The notes under the pieces are model-generated. The model saw only the letters and a list, made by a program, of their open reading frames with translations, was not told the origin of the DNA and did no database searches. From SCN-69-37 sp044507065 (GTDB lineage: Bacteria > Acidobacteriota > Vicinamibacteria > Vicinamibacterales > SCN-69-37), in contig JBIQJY010000014.1 in assembly GCA_044507065.1 (NCBI GenBank), positions 1 through 64,000 on the forward strand: a DNA stretch of 64,000 bases, written 5' to 3'. Both the position numbers and the translations under genes were made by a program. This document shows, piece after piece, positions 51,955 through 60,846 of the stretch (position 1 is the first letter of the stretch; every line of letters begins with the position of its first letter).

Positions 51955-53280
51955 ATGCACGTCGACGGGACGGGACAGGTGCGCCCTGGTGAGGCCGGGG
52001 TTTTCGAAGGGGTGACCCCCTACCACTGGCTGGTCGTCATCATCGCCTCGGCAGGCTGGCTGTTCGACTGCATGGATCAGCGGCTGTTCGTCCTCGCGCG
52101 CGAGCCGGCGCTGCGCGACCTGCTGGCGTCGCAGGCGGAGGAGGCGGGCGCCGTCGCACGATTCGGCGGTTACGCGACCACGTCGATGATCCTGGGCTGG
52201 GCGACCGGCGGCATCATCTTCGGGATGCTGAGCGACAAGATCGGCCGCGTGAAGACAATGGTTCTCACGCTGCTCGTCTATTCCGGCTTTACCGGCCTCT
52301 GCGGCATCGCCCACTCGTGGGTGGACTTCACGGCCTACCGCTTCCTTGCCGGCATCGGCATCGGCGGCATGTTCGGCGCGGCGACGACGCTGGTCGCCGA
52401 GAGCGTGCCGGGGCAGTTTCGCGTGCTGGCGCTCGGCGCCCTCCAGGCGCTGTCGGCCACGGGCAATATTCTCGGTTCGCTCATCAGCCTGTGGATTCCG
52501 CCTGGTTCTCCCGACGTCTTCGGTTTTGCCGGCTGGCGCGTCCTGTTCTTCATCGGTGTGCTTCCGGCCCTGCTCGTCGTGCCGATCGTGTTCATCCTGA
52601 AGGAGCCGGCCGCCTGGCTTGCCGCGCGCGCCGAGGCGGCCAGCGGTGCCGCACGCAACGTCGGCTCGCTCGGTGAGCTGTTCCGCGAGCCACGCTGGCG
52701 GCGCAACACGCTCGTCGGCCTGTTTCTCGGCCTGGCCGGCATGGTCGGACTCTGGGGCATCGGATTCTTCTCGCCCGAGCTCATCTCGACCGCGCTCCAG
52801 GGCGAACCGCAGAGCGTCGTCGATCGCGTGCGCGGCTGGGGCACGGCGTTCCAGGACGTGGGCGCCTTCGTGGGCATGATGACGTTCACGATGGTGGCGG
52901 CGTTCCTCAGCAGGCGCGCCGCCTTCTTCGGCGCGCTGCTGCTCAGCATGCTGGCGACGATGTACGTCTTCGGCTCGCTGCAATCGGCAACCGATGCGTA
53001 CTGGATGCTGCCGATGATGGGGTTCGCGCAGATGTCGGTTTTCGCGGGCTACTCGATCTACTTTCCCGAACTGTTCCCGACGCGCCTGCGTGGGACGGGC
53101 GTCGGCTTCTGCTACAACACGGTGCGCTACCTGGCCGCGCCCGCTCCGATCCTGCTGGGCTACCTGGCGACGATGTTCTCGTTCCGCACGGCCGCCGTGC
53201 TGATGTGTTCGGTCTACCTGGTCGGGATGATCGCGCTCATCTGGGCGCCGGAGACGAAGGGGAAGCCGCTGCCGGAATGA
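51955..53280 (+). CDS. MFS transporter, metabolite:H+ symporter type
   Basis: 441 residues from ATG 51955 with GGAGG upstream. About twelve membrane segments. The DKIGRVKTMVLTLLVYSGF loop and FLAGIGIGGMFGAATTLVAE are typical of sugar/metabolite porters (aromatic acid or sialic-acid-like subfamily), as are SIYFPELFPTRLRGTGVGFCY and PETKGKPLPE at the end. It imports an organic acid or sugar. Its stop overlaps the next gene (ATGA). Confidence 0.85.
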   Translation: MHVDGTGQVRPGEAGVFEGVTPYHWLVVIIASAGWLFDCMDQRLFVLAREPALRDLLASQAEEAGAVARFGGYATTSMILGWATGGIIFGMLSDKIGRVKTMVLTLLVYSGFTGLCGIAHSWVDFTAYRFLAGIGIGGMFGAATTLVAESVPGQFRVLALGALQALSATGNILGSLISLWIPPGSPDVFGFAGWRVLFFIGVLPALLVVPIVFILKEPAAWLAARAEAASGAARNVGSLGELFREPRWRRNTLVGLFLGLAGMVGLWGIGFFSPELISTALQGEPQSVVDRVRGWGTAFQDVGAFVGMMTFTMVAAFLSRRAAFFGALLLSMLATMYVFGSLQSATDAYWMLPMMGFAQMSVFAGYSIYFPELFPTRLRGTGVGFCYNTVRYLAAPAPILLGYLATMFSFRTAAVLMCSVYLVGMIALIWAPETKGKPLPE

Positions 53281-55550
53281 CGCGTCCGTTCATGAACATC
53301 GGTCGGTTTCCCGCTCCACACGCGTTCGCCGCACTCGCGTTGATCGTCGGTGGCGTTGCTGGCCTTGGCGCACCGCTCGCGGCCCAGGCGCCGCCGGCCG
53401 GGGCCCCGCGCCTCGACGCCGTGCGCATCAGCACGCCTCCCGTCATCGATGGCGATGTCCAGGGCGACCCCGTGTGGGCGTCGGTGCCCGCGGTGTCCGA
53501 GTTCTGGCAGGTGCAGCCCGACGAGGGGCGACCGGCATCCGAACGCACGGATCTGCGCGTGGCATTTACGGACACGACGCTGTATGTCGGCGTTGTCCTG
53601 CACGACCGTGACCCGAAGTCGATTGTCGTCTCGGATTCGCGTCGGGACACGCCGCTCGACGAGACGGACAGCTTCCAGATGATCTTCGACACGTATCGGG
53701 ATCGGCTGAACGGCTTCGTGTTCGGCACCAATCCGGCGGGTCTCGAGTACGACGGCCAGGTGACCAATGAAGGGCAGGGCGGCGGCGGCCTCGGCGGCGG
53801 CCAGTCGCAGCAGGCCGGCGCGGGTGCCGGTTTCAACCTCAACTGGGACGGCGCGTGGGAAGTGCGCACGGCCATTACCGACATCGGGTGGACGGCGGAG
53901 TTCGCGATCCCTTTCCGCACGATCCGCTTCGCGGCCGGCAGCGACCAGGCGTGGGGCGTCAACTTCCAGCGCAACATCAGGCGACGCAACGAGCGGTCGT
54001 TCTGGGCCCCGATCTCGCGTCAGTTCAACCTCTATCGACTGTCGCTGGCGGGCACGCTCGAGGGCCTCGAGACGCCGGTCGTCCGCAGCCTGCGGATCAC
54101 CCCCTATGCGCTGGGTGCCGTCGTGGCTTCGGGACCGAGGCCCGCATCCGCCGATGGCCGCGGCGACGTCGGCGGCGACGTGAAGTTCACGCCAACACCG
54201 GGCGTGACGATCGACGGCACGATCAACACCGACTTCGCCCAGGTGGAGGTCGACGAGCAGCAGGTCAACCTCGATCGATTCAACGTGTTCTTTCCCGAGA
54301 AGCGTCCGTTCTTCCTCGAGAACGCGGGGTTCTTCGCCGTCGGCAATCCGGGGGAAGTGGACCTGTTCTTCAGCCGCCGCATCGGGATTGGCGCGGGTGG
54401 TGAGTCGATCCCCATCCGCGCCGGCGCGCGGCTTTCCGGCAAGATGGGCGACTACAACGTCGGCCTGCTGAGCATGCAGTCGGGCAGCGTCGACGAGATC
54501 CGCGTGGCCGGCAACAACTTCGCCGTAGCGCGCGTCAGCCGCGATCTGCCGAACCGGTCATCGATTGGCGGGCTGTTCGTGAACCGGCAGGGCACCGGGC
54601 CGCTCGCCGGGCACGACAACTACAACCGCACCTACGCCGTTGACGGCAAGCTTGGCGTGCGCGAGCACACGATGCTTTCGGGGTTCTTCGCGACAACCGA
54701 GACGCCGGGCGTCGAGGGCGACGATCGCGCGTTCAACATACGGTCCCGCACGTCGGTCCCGCGGTACGATCTCGACATCGGCTACCAGGAACTCGGCGAG
54801 CAGTTCAATCCCGAGGTCGGATTCCTCACACGGCGGGGCTATCGCAAGCCGGACGTCCGCTTGATGACGCGGTGGCGTCCCGCCGACTTCCTGAACCTGC
54901 AGGAGATTCGCCCGCACTCGTCCTATCGGGCGTTCTACGGGTTCGACGGTTTTCTCGAGAGCATGCAGTGGCACATCGACAGCCACTGGGAGTTCCGCAA
55001 CAGCTACGAAGTGCACACCGGCCTGAATGTGGTCGAAGAAGGCGTGCGCGAACCGTTCCCGATCTATCCGGGTGTCGAGGTGCCGCCCGGGTCCTATCCC
55101 TATACGGAAGGGCAGTTCGTCTTCATGACCAACCAGGGGGCGCCCACCAGCCTCAACCTCGAGACCCGCTTCGGTGGATTCTTCGGGGGCAACCGCGTGC
55201 AGTTGACGCCGACGCTGCGCATGCGCGTCGGCGAGGCGCTCACGACCGAGGTGGCCTACCAGCGCAACGACGTCGACCTGCCGTGGGGCGAGTTCAGCAC
55301 CAACCTGCTGCGCACGCGCGTATCGTATTCCTTCGACACGAGACGTTTCGTCCAGGCACTCGTGCAGTACAACGACCGTGCGGACCTCTGGTCGATGAAT
55401 CTGCGGTTCGGCTGGCTGCAGGCCGCCAATACCGGACTGTTCGTCGTCTACACCGACACGCGCGGGCTGTATGACCTCATCCCCGGCCCCGAGCGCGTGG
55501 ATCGTTCGCTCACCATCAAGTTCTCGCGCATGTTCGACGTCCTCCGGTAG
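53277..55550 (+). CDS. DUF5916-type outer-membrane-like protein with CBM9-like domain
   Basis: 757 residues. After a signal peptide ending APLAAQA, residues of about 45-250 form a carbohydrate-binding CBM9-like domain (DAVRISTPPVIDGDV, ASERTDLRVAFTDTTLYVGV, DETDSFQMIFDTY). The remainder (about 300-757) is beta-rich with amphipathic strands and TQRNIRRRNE-like and FFPEKRPFFLENAGFF motifs, as in DUF5916 proteins predicted to form outer-membrane barrels. It starts within the MFS stop (ATGA), so the two may jointly handle a carbohydrate or other ligand. Confidence 0.82.
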   Translation: MTRPFMNIGRFPAPHAFAALALIVGGVAGLGAPLAAQAPPAGAPRLDAVRISTPPVIDGDVQGDPVWASVPAVSEFWQVQPDEGRPASERTDLRVAFTDTTLYVGVVLHDRDPKSIVVSDSRRDTPLDETDSFQMIFDTYRDRLNGFVFGTNPAGLEYDGQVTNEGQGGGGLGGGQSQQAGAGAGFNLNWDGAWEVRTAITDIGWTAEFAIPFRTIRFAAGSDQAWGVNFQRNIRRRNERSFWAPISRQFNLYRLSLAGTLEGLETPVVRSLRITPYALGAVVASGPRPASADGRGDVGGDVKFTPTPGVTIDGTINTDFAQVEVDEQQVNLDRFNVFFPEKRPFFLENAGFFAVGNPGEVDLFFSRRIGIGAGGESIPIRAGARLSGKMGDYNVGLLSMQSGSVDEIRVAGNNFAVARVSRDLPNRSSIGGLFVNRQGTGPLAGHDNYNRTYAVDGKLGVREHTMLSGFFATTETPGVEGDDRAFNIRSRTSVPRYDLDIGYQELGEQFNPEVGFLTRRGYRKPDVRLMTRWRPADFLNLQEIRPHSSYRAFYGFDGFLESMQWHIDSHWEFRNSYEVHTGLNVVEEGVREPFPIYPGVEVPPGSYPYTEGQFVFMTNQGAPTSLNLETRFGGFFGGNRVQLTPTLRMRVGEALTTEVAYQRNDVDLPWGEFSTNLLRTRVSYSFDTRRFVQALVQYNDRADLWSMNLRFGWLQAANTGLFVVYTDTRGLYDLIPGPERVDRSLTIKFSRMFDVLR

Positions 55551-55595
55551 GGCGTTGTCGGCGCCTGTCGGCCGCGGCCGTCAGGGCGTCGAGGC

Positions 55596-57011
55596 TCAGT
55601 TGGACGGGGGCCGGCGCGCCGATTCCAGGAATGCGTCGATCATCGGCCGAACCGTGTCCTGGTCGTAAACGAAGAACAACTCGTTCGAGCGCGGCCCGCG
55701 GCGGAGGTAGGTGATGTCCGGTTCGGGGCCGTGTTTCTCCGGCGTCACGGTCCGTCCTTCGCCCTGCGCGAGCTGGTACTGGCGGGTGGGCGAGTAGCGC
55801 AGGTCGTGCATCGACTCGAGCGCGAAGAGCTTCACGCGCTGCAGGTCGGCGTCGACTGGAAGCGAGAACACGCTGTCGAGTCCCACCGGCCGGGTGATGG
55901 CCGGCATCGACATCAGCGTGCCCGCCGGTCCGTACGGATACCGGTTGTTATCCGCGTGGTTCGTGTAGAGCAGCAGCGTGACATCGCGGCGCCAGCGCGC
56001 CAGGGCCTCGACGAGCGCGACGGTCGTGAACTGATGATCGCGATGCGAGTCGAGTTGCGGGTGCGGGGCCGCAATCACCGCCGGGTTCACGCGTCTCAGC
56101 AGCGTTTCGATGTCGTCGACCAGGTTGCGCCAGGTCGACTGACGCGACTGCTTCGGGACGAGCGTGCTGAAGTTGTATTGCCGATACGCAGCGATGTCCG
56201 TGTTGGGCCCGTACATCTCGGGGACCACCGCGTCGGGCGTCTCGAACATCGTCCCCAGGCGGGCGTCGAAGTAGCCGAGGTTGAGCGCACGTTCAGGGGG
56301 CACCCCGCCCTGCCACGGCACGGTGATGCTGTCGATGACGCGAATCCGGCCCTTGAAGTGGTACTGCTCGGCCGCCTGGTTCTCGCCGTAGACGGCCTCG
56401 TAGGTGGGCGACCCCGCATTGCCCGACGTGACGGTGACCACCGTGGCGTCTGTCGTGGCGTAGAGCGCAAACGCGCCGATTTCCGCATCGTCGGGGTGCG
56501 GCGCCAGAACCAGCACGGGGCCCTCGAGAGGCGGTGCGGCGAACAGACGCAGCGCGCTGGTGCCGACGCCGATCGTCATCCGCTCGGCGCGCAGCGCGAC
56601 GCGTGTCCCCGGCGCGACGACACCTCGCAGGTGGCTGAGGTTGAGCCACCGTGCTCCCGTCTCTCCCGCGCGGAAGTACTGGCGATCGATATAGCCGCCT
56701 GTCGAGATTTCGATATACGGAACCGCCGCAGCCGCCGTCGGCGCGGGCGGTGCCGCCGTTGGCGCTGGCGCCTCGACCGGCGTCGTCGCGATGCCGACGG
56801 CGAGGAGGGCCGTGTGCCAGCCGTCGCCGGCCGTGTCGGGCCAGACGAGTTCGAAGGCTTCGCCGGCGCCCGAGATGGTGGCGGGCACCCAGCGGCTGCT
56901 TTCCGGGCGGAACGTGAAGTCCGCGGGGCTGGCAGGCGCGGGCTGCTGCGCGGAGGGTGTGGCGACGAGCAGGGTGAGAACGCAGAGCGCGGACGTGACG
57001 GCACGAACCAT
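55596..57011 (-). CDS. Secreted PIG-L family deacetylase
   Basis: 471 residues from ATG 57011, with AGGAGG upstream. After a signal peptide (TSALCVLTLLVATPSAQ) a beta-sandwich-like N-terminal domain with an Ala/Pro linker leads to the LmbE/PIG-L catalytic region: VLVLAPHPDDAEIG at about residue 170 and HPQLDSHRDHQF further on, with the zinc His/Asp. Members deacetylate N-acetylglucosamine conjugates. Here export suggests a glycan or envelope substrate. Confidence 0.87.
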   Translation of the reverse strand: MVRAVTSALCVLTLLVATPSAQQPAPASPADFTFRPESSRWVPATISGAGEAFELVWPDTAGDGWHTALLAVGIATTPVEAPAPTAAPPAPTAAAAVPYIEISTGGYIDRQYFRAGETGARWLNLSHLRGVVAPGTRVALRAERMTIGVGTSALRLFAAPPLEGPVLVLAPHPDDAEIGAFALYATTDATVVTVTSGNAGSPTYEAVYGENQAAEQYHFKGRIRVIDSITVPWQGGVPPERALNLGYFDARLGTMFETPDAVVPEMYGPNTDIAAYRQYNFSTLVPKQSRQSTWRNLVDDIETLLRRVNPAVIAAPHPQLDSHRDHQFTTVALVEALARWRRDVTLLLYTNHADNNRYPYGPAGTLMSMPAITRPVGLDSVFSLPVDADLQRVKLFALESMHDLRYSPTRQYQLAQGEGRTVTPEKHGPEPDITYLRRGPRSNELFFVYDQDTVRPMIDAFLESARRPPSN

Positions 57012-57040
57012 TGGGCCTCCTCGGGACGACATCCTCTCAC

Positions 57041-57063
57041 GGCGTGGGGTCCAGCCCCACGCC
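57041..57063 (-). terminator. Candidate terminator hairpin between recA and the deacetylase gene
   Basis: GGCGTGGGG and CCCCACGCC form a perfect 9-bp stem with a 5-nt loop. It lies 30 bp past the recA stop. No T tract follows, so termination strength is uncertain. Confidence 0.4.
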
Positions 57064-57092
57064 ACGAGAGTTGTCGGCAGGCGGCCCGTGGC

Positions 57093-58136
57093 CTACTCGG
57101 TCGGGCTTGGCAGCCCCATTTCCTTGCGGAGCCTGGCCTCGATGTCGGCCGCGATTGCGGGATTCTGCTTGAGGAACGTCTTCGAGTTCTCTCGGCCCTG
57201 GCCGAGCCGTTCGCCGCCGTAGGAGAACCAGGTGCCGCTCTTGTCGACAATCTTGCGTTCGACTCCCTGGTCGAGCAGGTCGCCTTCCCGCGAGATGCCT
57301 TCGCCGTACATCATGTCGAACTCGGCCTCGCGGAACGGCGGCGCCACCTTGTTCTTCACGATCTTCGCGCGTGTGCGACCGCCGACCATCTGGTCGCCGT
57401 CCTTGATGGCGCCAATGCGGCGGATGTCGATGCGGACCGATGAGTAGAACTTCAGGGCACGTCCACCGGTCGTGGTCTCGGGGTTGCCGAACATCACGCC
57501 AATCTTCTCGCGCAACTGGTTGATGAAGATCAGGCAGGTCTTCGACTTCGCCACGACGCCGGTGAGCTTGCGCAGGGCCTGCGACATCAGCCGTGCCTGC
57601 AGGCCCATCTGCGCTTCGCCCATCTCGCCTTCGATCTCGGCGCGTGGCACGAGCGCGGCCACCGAGTCGACGACGACAACGTCGACGCCGTTCGAACGGA
57701 TGAGCATTTCGGTGATCTCGAGCGCCTGTTCGCCGTTGTCCGGCTGCGAGACGAGCAGGTTGTCGATGTCCACGCCGAGCTTCTGCGAGTAGGTCGCGTC
57801 GAGCGCATGTTCCGCGTCGACGAAGGCCGCCACGCCGCCGAGTTTCTGCGCCTGCGCGATGACCTGCAGCGCCAGCGTCGTCTTGCCCGAGGATTCCGGC
57901 CCGAAGATCTCGATGACGCGGCCGCGCGGGAGCCCGCCCACCCCGAGCGCCCAGTCGATGCTGATCGACCCGGTCGAAATGGCGGGAATGGCCGTGACGT
58001 CCTTGCCGCCCAGCCGCATGATCGATCCCTTGCCGAACTGCTTTTCGATCTGGCCGAATGCCAGTTCGACGGCCTTCAACCGTTCCTTGTCCGTGCGGTC
58101 TTCCTTGGTTTCTGTGCGTTCAGGTGATGCTGCCAT
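57093..58136 (-). CDS. recA: Recombinase RecA
   Basis: 347 residues from ATG 58136, which has AAGGAG upstream; a longer frame starting near 58220 would read through the promoter. Walker A is GPESSGKTT (about 80), Walker B-like VVVDSVAAL, with KFYSSVRIDIRRI and GKDVTAIPAIS. The length and motifs are those of standard RecA. It drives homologous recombination and SOS induction. A strong sigma-70 promoter and a near-palindromic element lie upstream. Confidence 0.97.
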   Translation of the reverse strand: MAASPERTETKEDRTDKERLKAVELAFGQIEKQFGKGSIMRLGGKDVTAIPAISTGSISIDWALGVGGLPRGRVIEIFGPESSGKTTLALQVIAQAQKLGGVAAFVDAEHALDATYSQKLGVDIDNLLVSQPDNGEQALEITEMLIRSNGVDVVVVDSVAALVPRAEIEGEMGEAQMGLQARLMSQALRKLTGVVAKSKTCLIFINQLREKIGVMFGNPETTTGGRALKFYSSVRIDIRRIGAIKDGDQMVGGRTRAKIVKNKVAPPFREAEFDMMYGEGISREGDLLDQGVERKIVDKSGTWFSYGGERLGQGRENSKTFLKQNPAIAADIEARLRKEMGLPSPTE

Positions 58137-58191
58137 GTGACTCCTTGCTGCCGAGCCGCCAAAAGGGGCGACCGTCGCCGGACCGAACGAG

Positions 58192-58220
58192 ATTCTAGGA
58201 ACGTGCCAGCCGCGTGTCAA
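58192..58220 (-). promoter_or_regulatory. recA promoter (near-consensus sigma-70)
   Basis: On the minus strand: TTGACA (58220-58215), 17-bp spacer, TAGAAT (58197-58192). The start codon is 55 nt downstream with a normal ribosome site. It is the best promoter match in the window. Confidence 0.8.
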
Positions 58221-58245
58221 GCGAAAATGACCGTTCGACGTGTGC

Positions 58246-58267
58246 CTATCTGTCGATATGACAATAG
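58246..58267. promoter_or_regulatory. Near-palindromic element upstream of the recA promoter
   Basis: CTAT-CTGTC-GATAT-GACA-ATAG is an inverted repeat with one base of asymmetry; its core is TGTC-N5-GACA. It lies 25 bp upstream of the recA -35. It could bind a dimeric regulator, but it does not match the E. coli or Bacillus LexA box. Confidence 0.35.
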
Positions 58268-58560
58268 CTTAGTTGCTGTCAGGACTTTCGCCCTTGCGAT
58301 CGGGGCGTTGCAGATTCTGCGATGTCCGTCCCCGCGACATTGAGAATTTTTCCACGCGGCCGTGACAGGCCGGGACACGGCGGCTGGCGTTCCAGCCTTC
58401 TGTAGCGGCCTGCCCACGCTTTCGAATTGACGCGCAGTTTTACGCCCATTCCCTCAGCCGCACACTTCGGCGCACGCTGGCACACGGATTGAAACAGCCT
58501 TTCCGAGCGCGCGGCGTGCAGTTCTGTCGCCCGTTCTGCCGCGTGCGGGGATGGGAGTCT

Positions 58561-59007
58561 ATGAGAATCCAACATATCGTGTGGGGCTTGGCTTCGGCGG
58601 TGGCTGGCGTGGCGGTGGCGATTGCCGCCCCAATCGCGGGCGCCGCCGCACTCGCAGTCGCAGGGCTCGGCCTGGGCATCTACCTGATGGGCCGTTGCCG
58701 GCATCCCGGCCCGCTTGGTCTGCTGCCGCCAACCGTCGGCGATGATGGCAAACGGCGGCCAGCGCAGTGGTACTGCGACGGCTGCGGACGGTCGTGGCCG
58801 GCCGGGCTCGAATCCGATCGGTCGCCGATCGTGCGTTTCACCGGCTACGACGAATCGAAGCTGCCCGCGTCGGCCGAACGGGCCGCGGCCGCCGAACGCC
58901 AGCGGCACGTGCTGGCCCTCAAGCGCGCGGGCCTCGGCGCCTCGCGCAGTGAGCCGGCGCTTGGCAGCCACAACATCACGTCAATCACCGGCCGCCGCGC
59001 CGGCTGA
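58561..59007 (+). CDS. Hypothetical small membrane-anchored Cys-containing protein
   Basis: 148 residues from ATG 58561 with GGGAG upstream. Residues 5-45 are hydrophobic Ala/Gly-rich and may form one or two membrane helices. Cys residues are in GRCRHPGP (about 46) and in WYCDGCGRSW (about 77 and 80), where a metal could bind. The C-terminal third is charged and Ala/Arg-rich. I do not recognise a family. Confidence 0.6.
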   Translation: MRIQHIVWGLASAVAGVAVAIAAPIAGAAALAVAGLGLGIYLMGRCRHPGPLGLLPPTVGDDGKRRPAQWYCDGCGRSWPAGLESDRSPIVRFTGYDESKLPASAERAAAAERQRHVLALKRAGLGASRSEPALGSHNITSITGRRAG

Positions 59008-59023
59008 ACGACGACAGCTTGCC

Positions 59024-59052
59024 GAACGCCGCCGGACAACCCGGCGGCGTTC
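59024..59052. terminator. Bidirectional hairpin between convergent genes
   Basis: GAACGCCGCCGG and CCGGCGGCGTTC form a perfect 12-bp stem with an ACAAC loop, between the stops of the 58561 gene (plus) and the 59065 gene (minus). Neither side has a T tract, but the position and stability suit a shared terminator. Confidence 0.6.
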
Positions 59053-59064
59053 TGGCATCCGTCC

Positions 59065-59652
59065 TCAGCGCTCCCGCTTGACGGCGCGGAGCCCCAGGGG
59101 CTGGTCGTTGTAGTTCTCGATGACAATCGTCCGGTTCACCGCATCGGCCGAAATCTGCGCCGCCACGGCAATCCGGCCCTCACCGTCGCCGCTCGGCGGC
59201 ATGCGCAGTTCGACCACGGTGAACGGGTAGTCGGTCGTGCGGCCGGCATCGCGACGCTCCCAGAACGACATCGGGCGGTCGCTCACGAGCACGATGCGCT
59301 CGGGCTGCCCGGGTTCCTGAATCCGGCGCGCGAACCGGATGTCGAATCCCACCCCACCCGACGCCGCAACCGAACCCGCACGCGGCATGTCACGCAGGGC
59401 CTTGAGCAGTGCGTCGGACTTCTTCTCCATCAGCGTCGTCAGCAACTGATCGCGTTCGGCGTCGGTCGACCAGCGGGTGACCACGATATTGACCGGGACG
59501 GTGCCCGCCCCCGGATTGGTGGACAGCATGTCAACGGCGACGGCCGAAAAGCGCGCGACGGGCTCTTGAGCGGTGACGGATGTGCTGGCCAGCACCAGTG
59601 TGGCCAGGCCGAGCGCGGCGGGAATGAGGCGGCGGTATCGATTCATGGTCAT
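59065..59652 (-). CDS. Secreted hypothetical protein
   Basis: 195 residues from ATG 59652 (ATG 59646 also possible) behind GGGAGG. A signal peptide (IPAALGLATLVLASTSVTAQ) precedes a domain with RFSAVAVDML, VNIVVTRWSTDAERDQLL, GFDIRFARRIQEP and FTVVELRMPPSGDGEGRI. Similar sequences occur in acidobacterial genomes as uncharacterised proteins. No catalytic motif is visible. Confidence 0.7.
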   Translation of the reverse strand: MTMNRYRRLIPAALGLATLVLASTSVTAQEPVARFSAVAVDMLSTNPGAGTVPVNIVVTRWSTDAERDQLLTTLMEKKSDALLKALRDMPRAGSVAASGGVGFDIRFARRIQEPGQPERIVLVSDRPMSFWERRDAGRTTDYPFTVVELRMPPSGDGEGRIAVAAQISADAVNRTIVIENYNDQPLGLRAVKRER

Positions 59653-59809
59653 GGGCCCTCCCTGGGGACACGGTGGTCTACAGCAACCTGCGGGCCAGCC
59701 GTGCGGATGCGCTGGCTCTGTGTATTCGGGGCGATTCTCGTTCCCCGTAGTCTGTCGTTGACTGTCGAGGGGGACAAGGAGGGCATCGCGGCGCGCCGCG
59801 GACGCCGGG

Positions 59810-59815
59810 TACAAT
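59810..59815 (+). promoter_or_regulatory. -10 hexamer of the gpsA operon (leaderless type)
   Basis: TACAAT ends 8 nt before ATG 59824, with no ribosome site. The -35 position is GC-rich and not consensus. Confidence 0.5.
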
Positions 59816-59823
59816 GACGGACG

Positions 59824-60846
59824 ATGTCCGTCGGAATCGATCGAACCGCAGTACTCGGGTCGGGAAGCTGGGGGACGGCGCTGTCCGTCCATCTGAGCAA
59901 TGCGGGGCACGAAGTTGCACTCTGGGGGCCCGATGCCGCGCTCATGGCGGCCATGGCCGCTGCGCGGGCCAATCCGACGTTCCTGCCCGACACCACACTG
60001 TCCGATCGGGTGCATCCTCTTGCCGATCTTGGCCGGGCGCTCGACGGCGCGCGCTACGTCGTCGCGGCGCTGCCGTCGCATGTCATGCGCGACGTCATGC
60101 GCCGGGCCGCGCCGCACCTGGGCCCGGGGGCCATCCTGGTGAGCGCTGCGAAGGGGCTCGAAACCGACAGTCTCATGCGTATGTCCGAGGTGATGGCGGC
60201 CGAAACCACCGGGCGCTATCCGGTCGTCGTCCTCTCCGGCCCCAGCTTCGCATCGGAGGTGGCGCGCGAGTCTCCCACGGCACTTGTGGCCGCATCGTCG
60301 GATCCCGTCGCGATGAGCGCGGTGCAGGAGGGATTCCGCACGCCGTATTTCCGGCTCTACGGATCGGACGATGTGGTGGGCGTGGAACTGGGCGGCGCGC
60401 TGAAGAATGTCATTGCCATTGCTGCCGGCGTGGTCGAGTCGCTCCATTTCGGGCACAACGCGATGGCGGCACTCATCACGCGCGGCCTGGCCGAAATCTC
60501 GCGGCTGGCCTGCGCGATGGGCGGCCGCCGCGACACGCTCGCGGGTCTGAGCGGCCTCGGTGACCTCGTGCTGACCTGCACCGGTTCGCTCAGCCGCAAC
60601 CGCCACGTGGGGATCGAACTCGGCCGGGGCCGTTCGCTCGACGCAATCCTCGCCGGCATGCACATGGTGGCCGAGGGCGTGAACACGACGCGGGCCGCCC
60701 TGGCGCTCGGCGCGCAGCACGGCGTCGAACTGCCAATTGCCGCGGAGATGGCCGCTGTACTCGACGGCACCCGCACGCCGCACGAGGCCCTCGGATGCCT
60801 GATGCTGCGGCCACAACGCGATGAAGGCGACGGGGTGACGACGTGA
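59824..60846 (+). CDS. gpsA: Glycerol-3-phosphate dehydrogenase [NAD(P)+]
   Basis: 340 residues. N-terminal NAD motif VLGSGSWGTALS, then SAAKGLE (catalytic Lys region), GPSFASEVA, and ALKNVIAIAAGV with GHNAMAALITRGLAEI. It makes sn-glycerol-3-phosphate for phospholipids. It leads an operon with ftsY and riboflavin genes; the stop overlaps ftsY by 4 bp. Confidence 0.95.
   Translation: MSVGIDRTAVLGSGSWGTALSVHLSNAGHEVALWGPDAALMAAMAAARANPTFLPDTTLSDRVHPLADLGRALDGARYVVAALPSHVMRDVMRRAAPHLGPGAILVSAAKGLETDSLMRMSEVMAAETTGRYPVVVLSGPSFASEVARESPTALVAASSDPVAMSAVQEGFRTPYFRLYGSDDVVGVELGGALKNVIAIAAGVVESLHFGHNAMAALITRGLAEISRLACAMGGRRDTLAGLSGLGDLVLTCTGSLSRNRHVGIELGRGRSLDAILAGMHMVAEGVNTTRAALALGAQHGVELPIAAEMAAVLDGTRTPHEALGCLMLRPQRDEGDGVTT

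Larger units (their letters stand above)
58137..58560. other. Intergenic region between divergent recA and the 58561 gene
   Basis: About 424 bp without a supported gene. Its recA-proximal part holds the recA promoter and a 22-bp inverted repeat. The remainder (58268-58560) contains TTGACG at about 58427, but no matching -10 at usual spacing. I see no RNA gene. Confidence 0.5.

Noticed and set aside
58487..58495. GATTGAAAC, which resembles a CRISPR repeat end
   Set aside because: It occurs once, with no spaced repeats around it.
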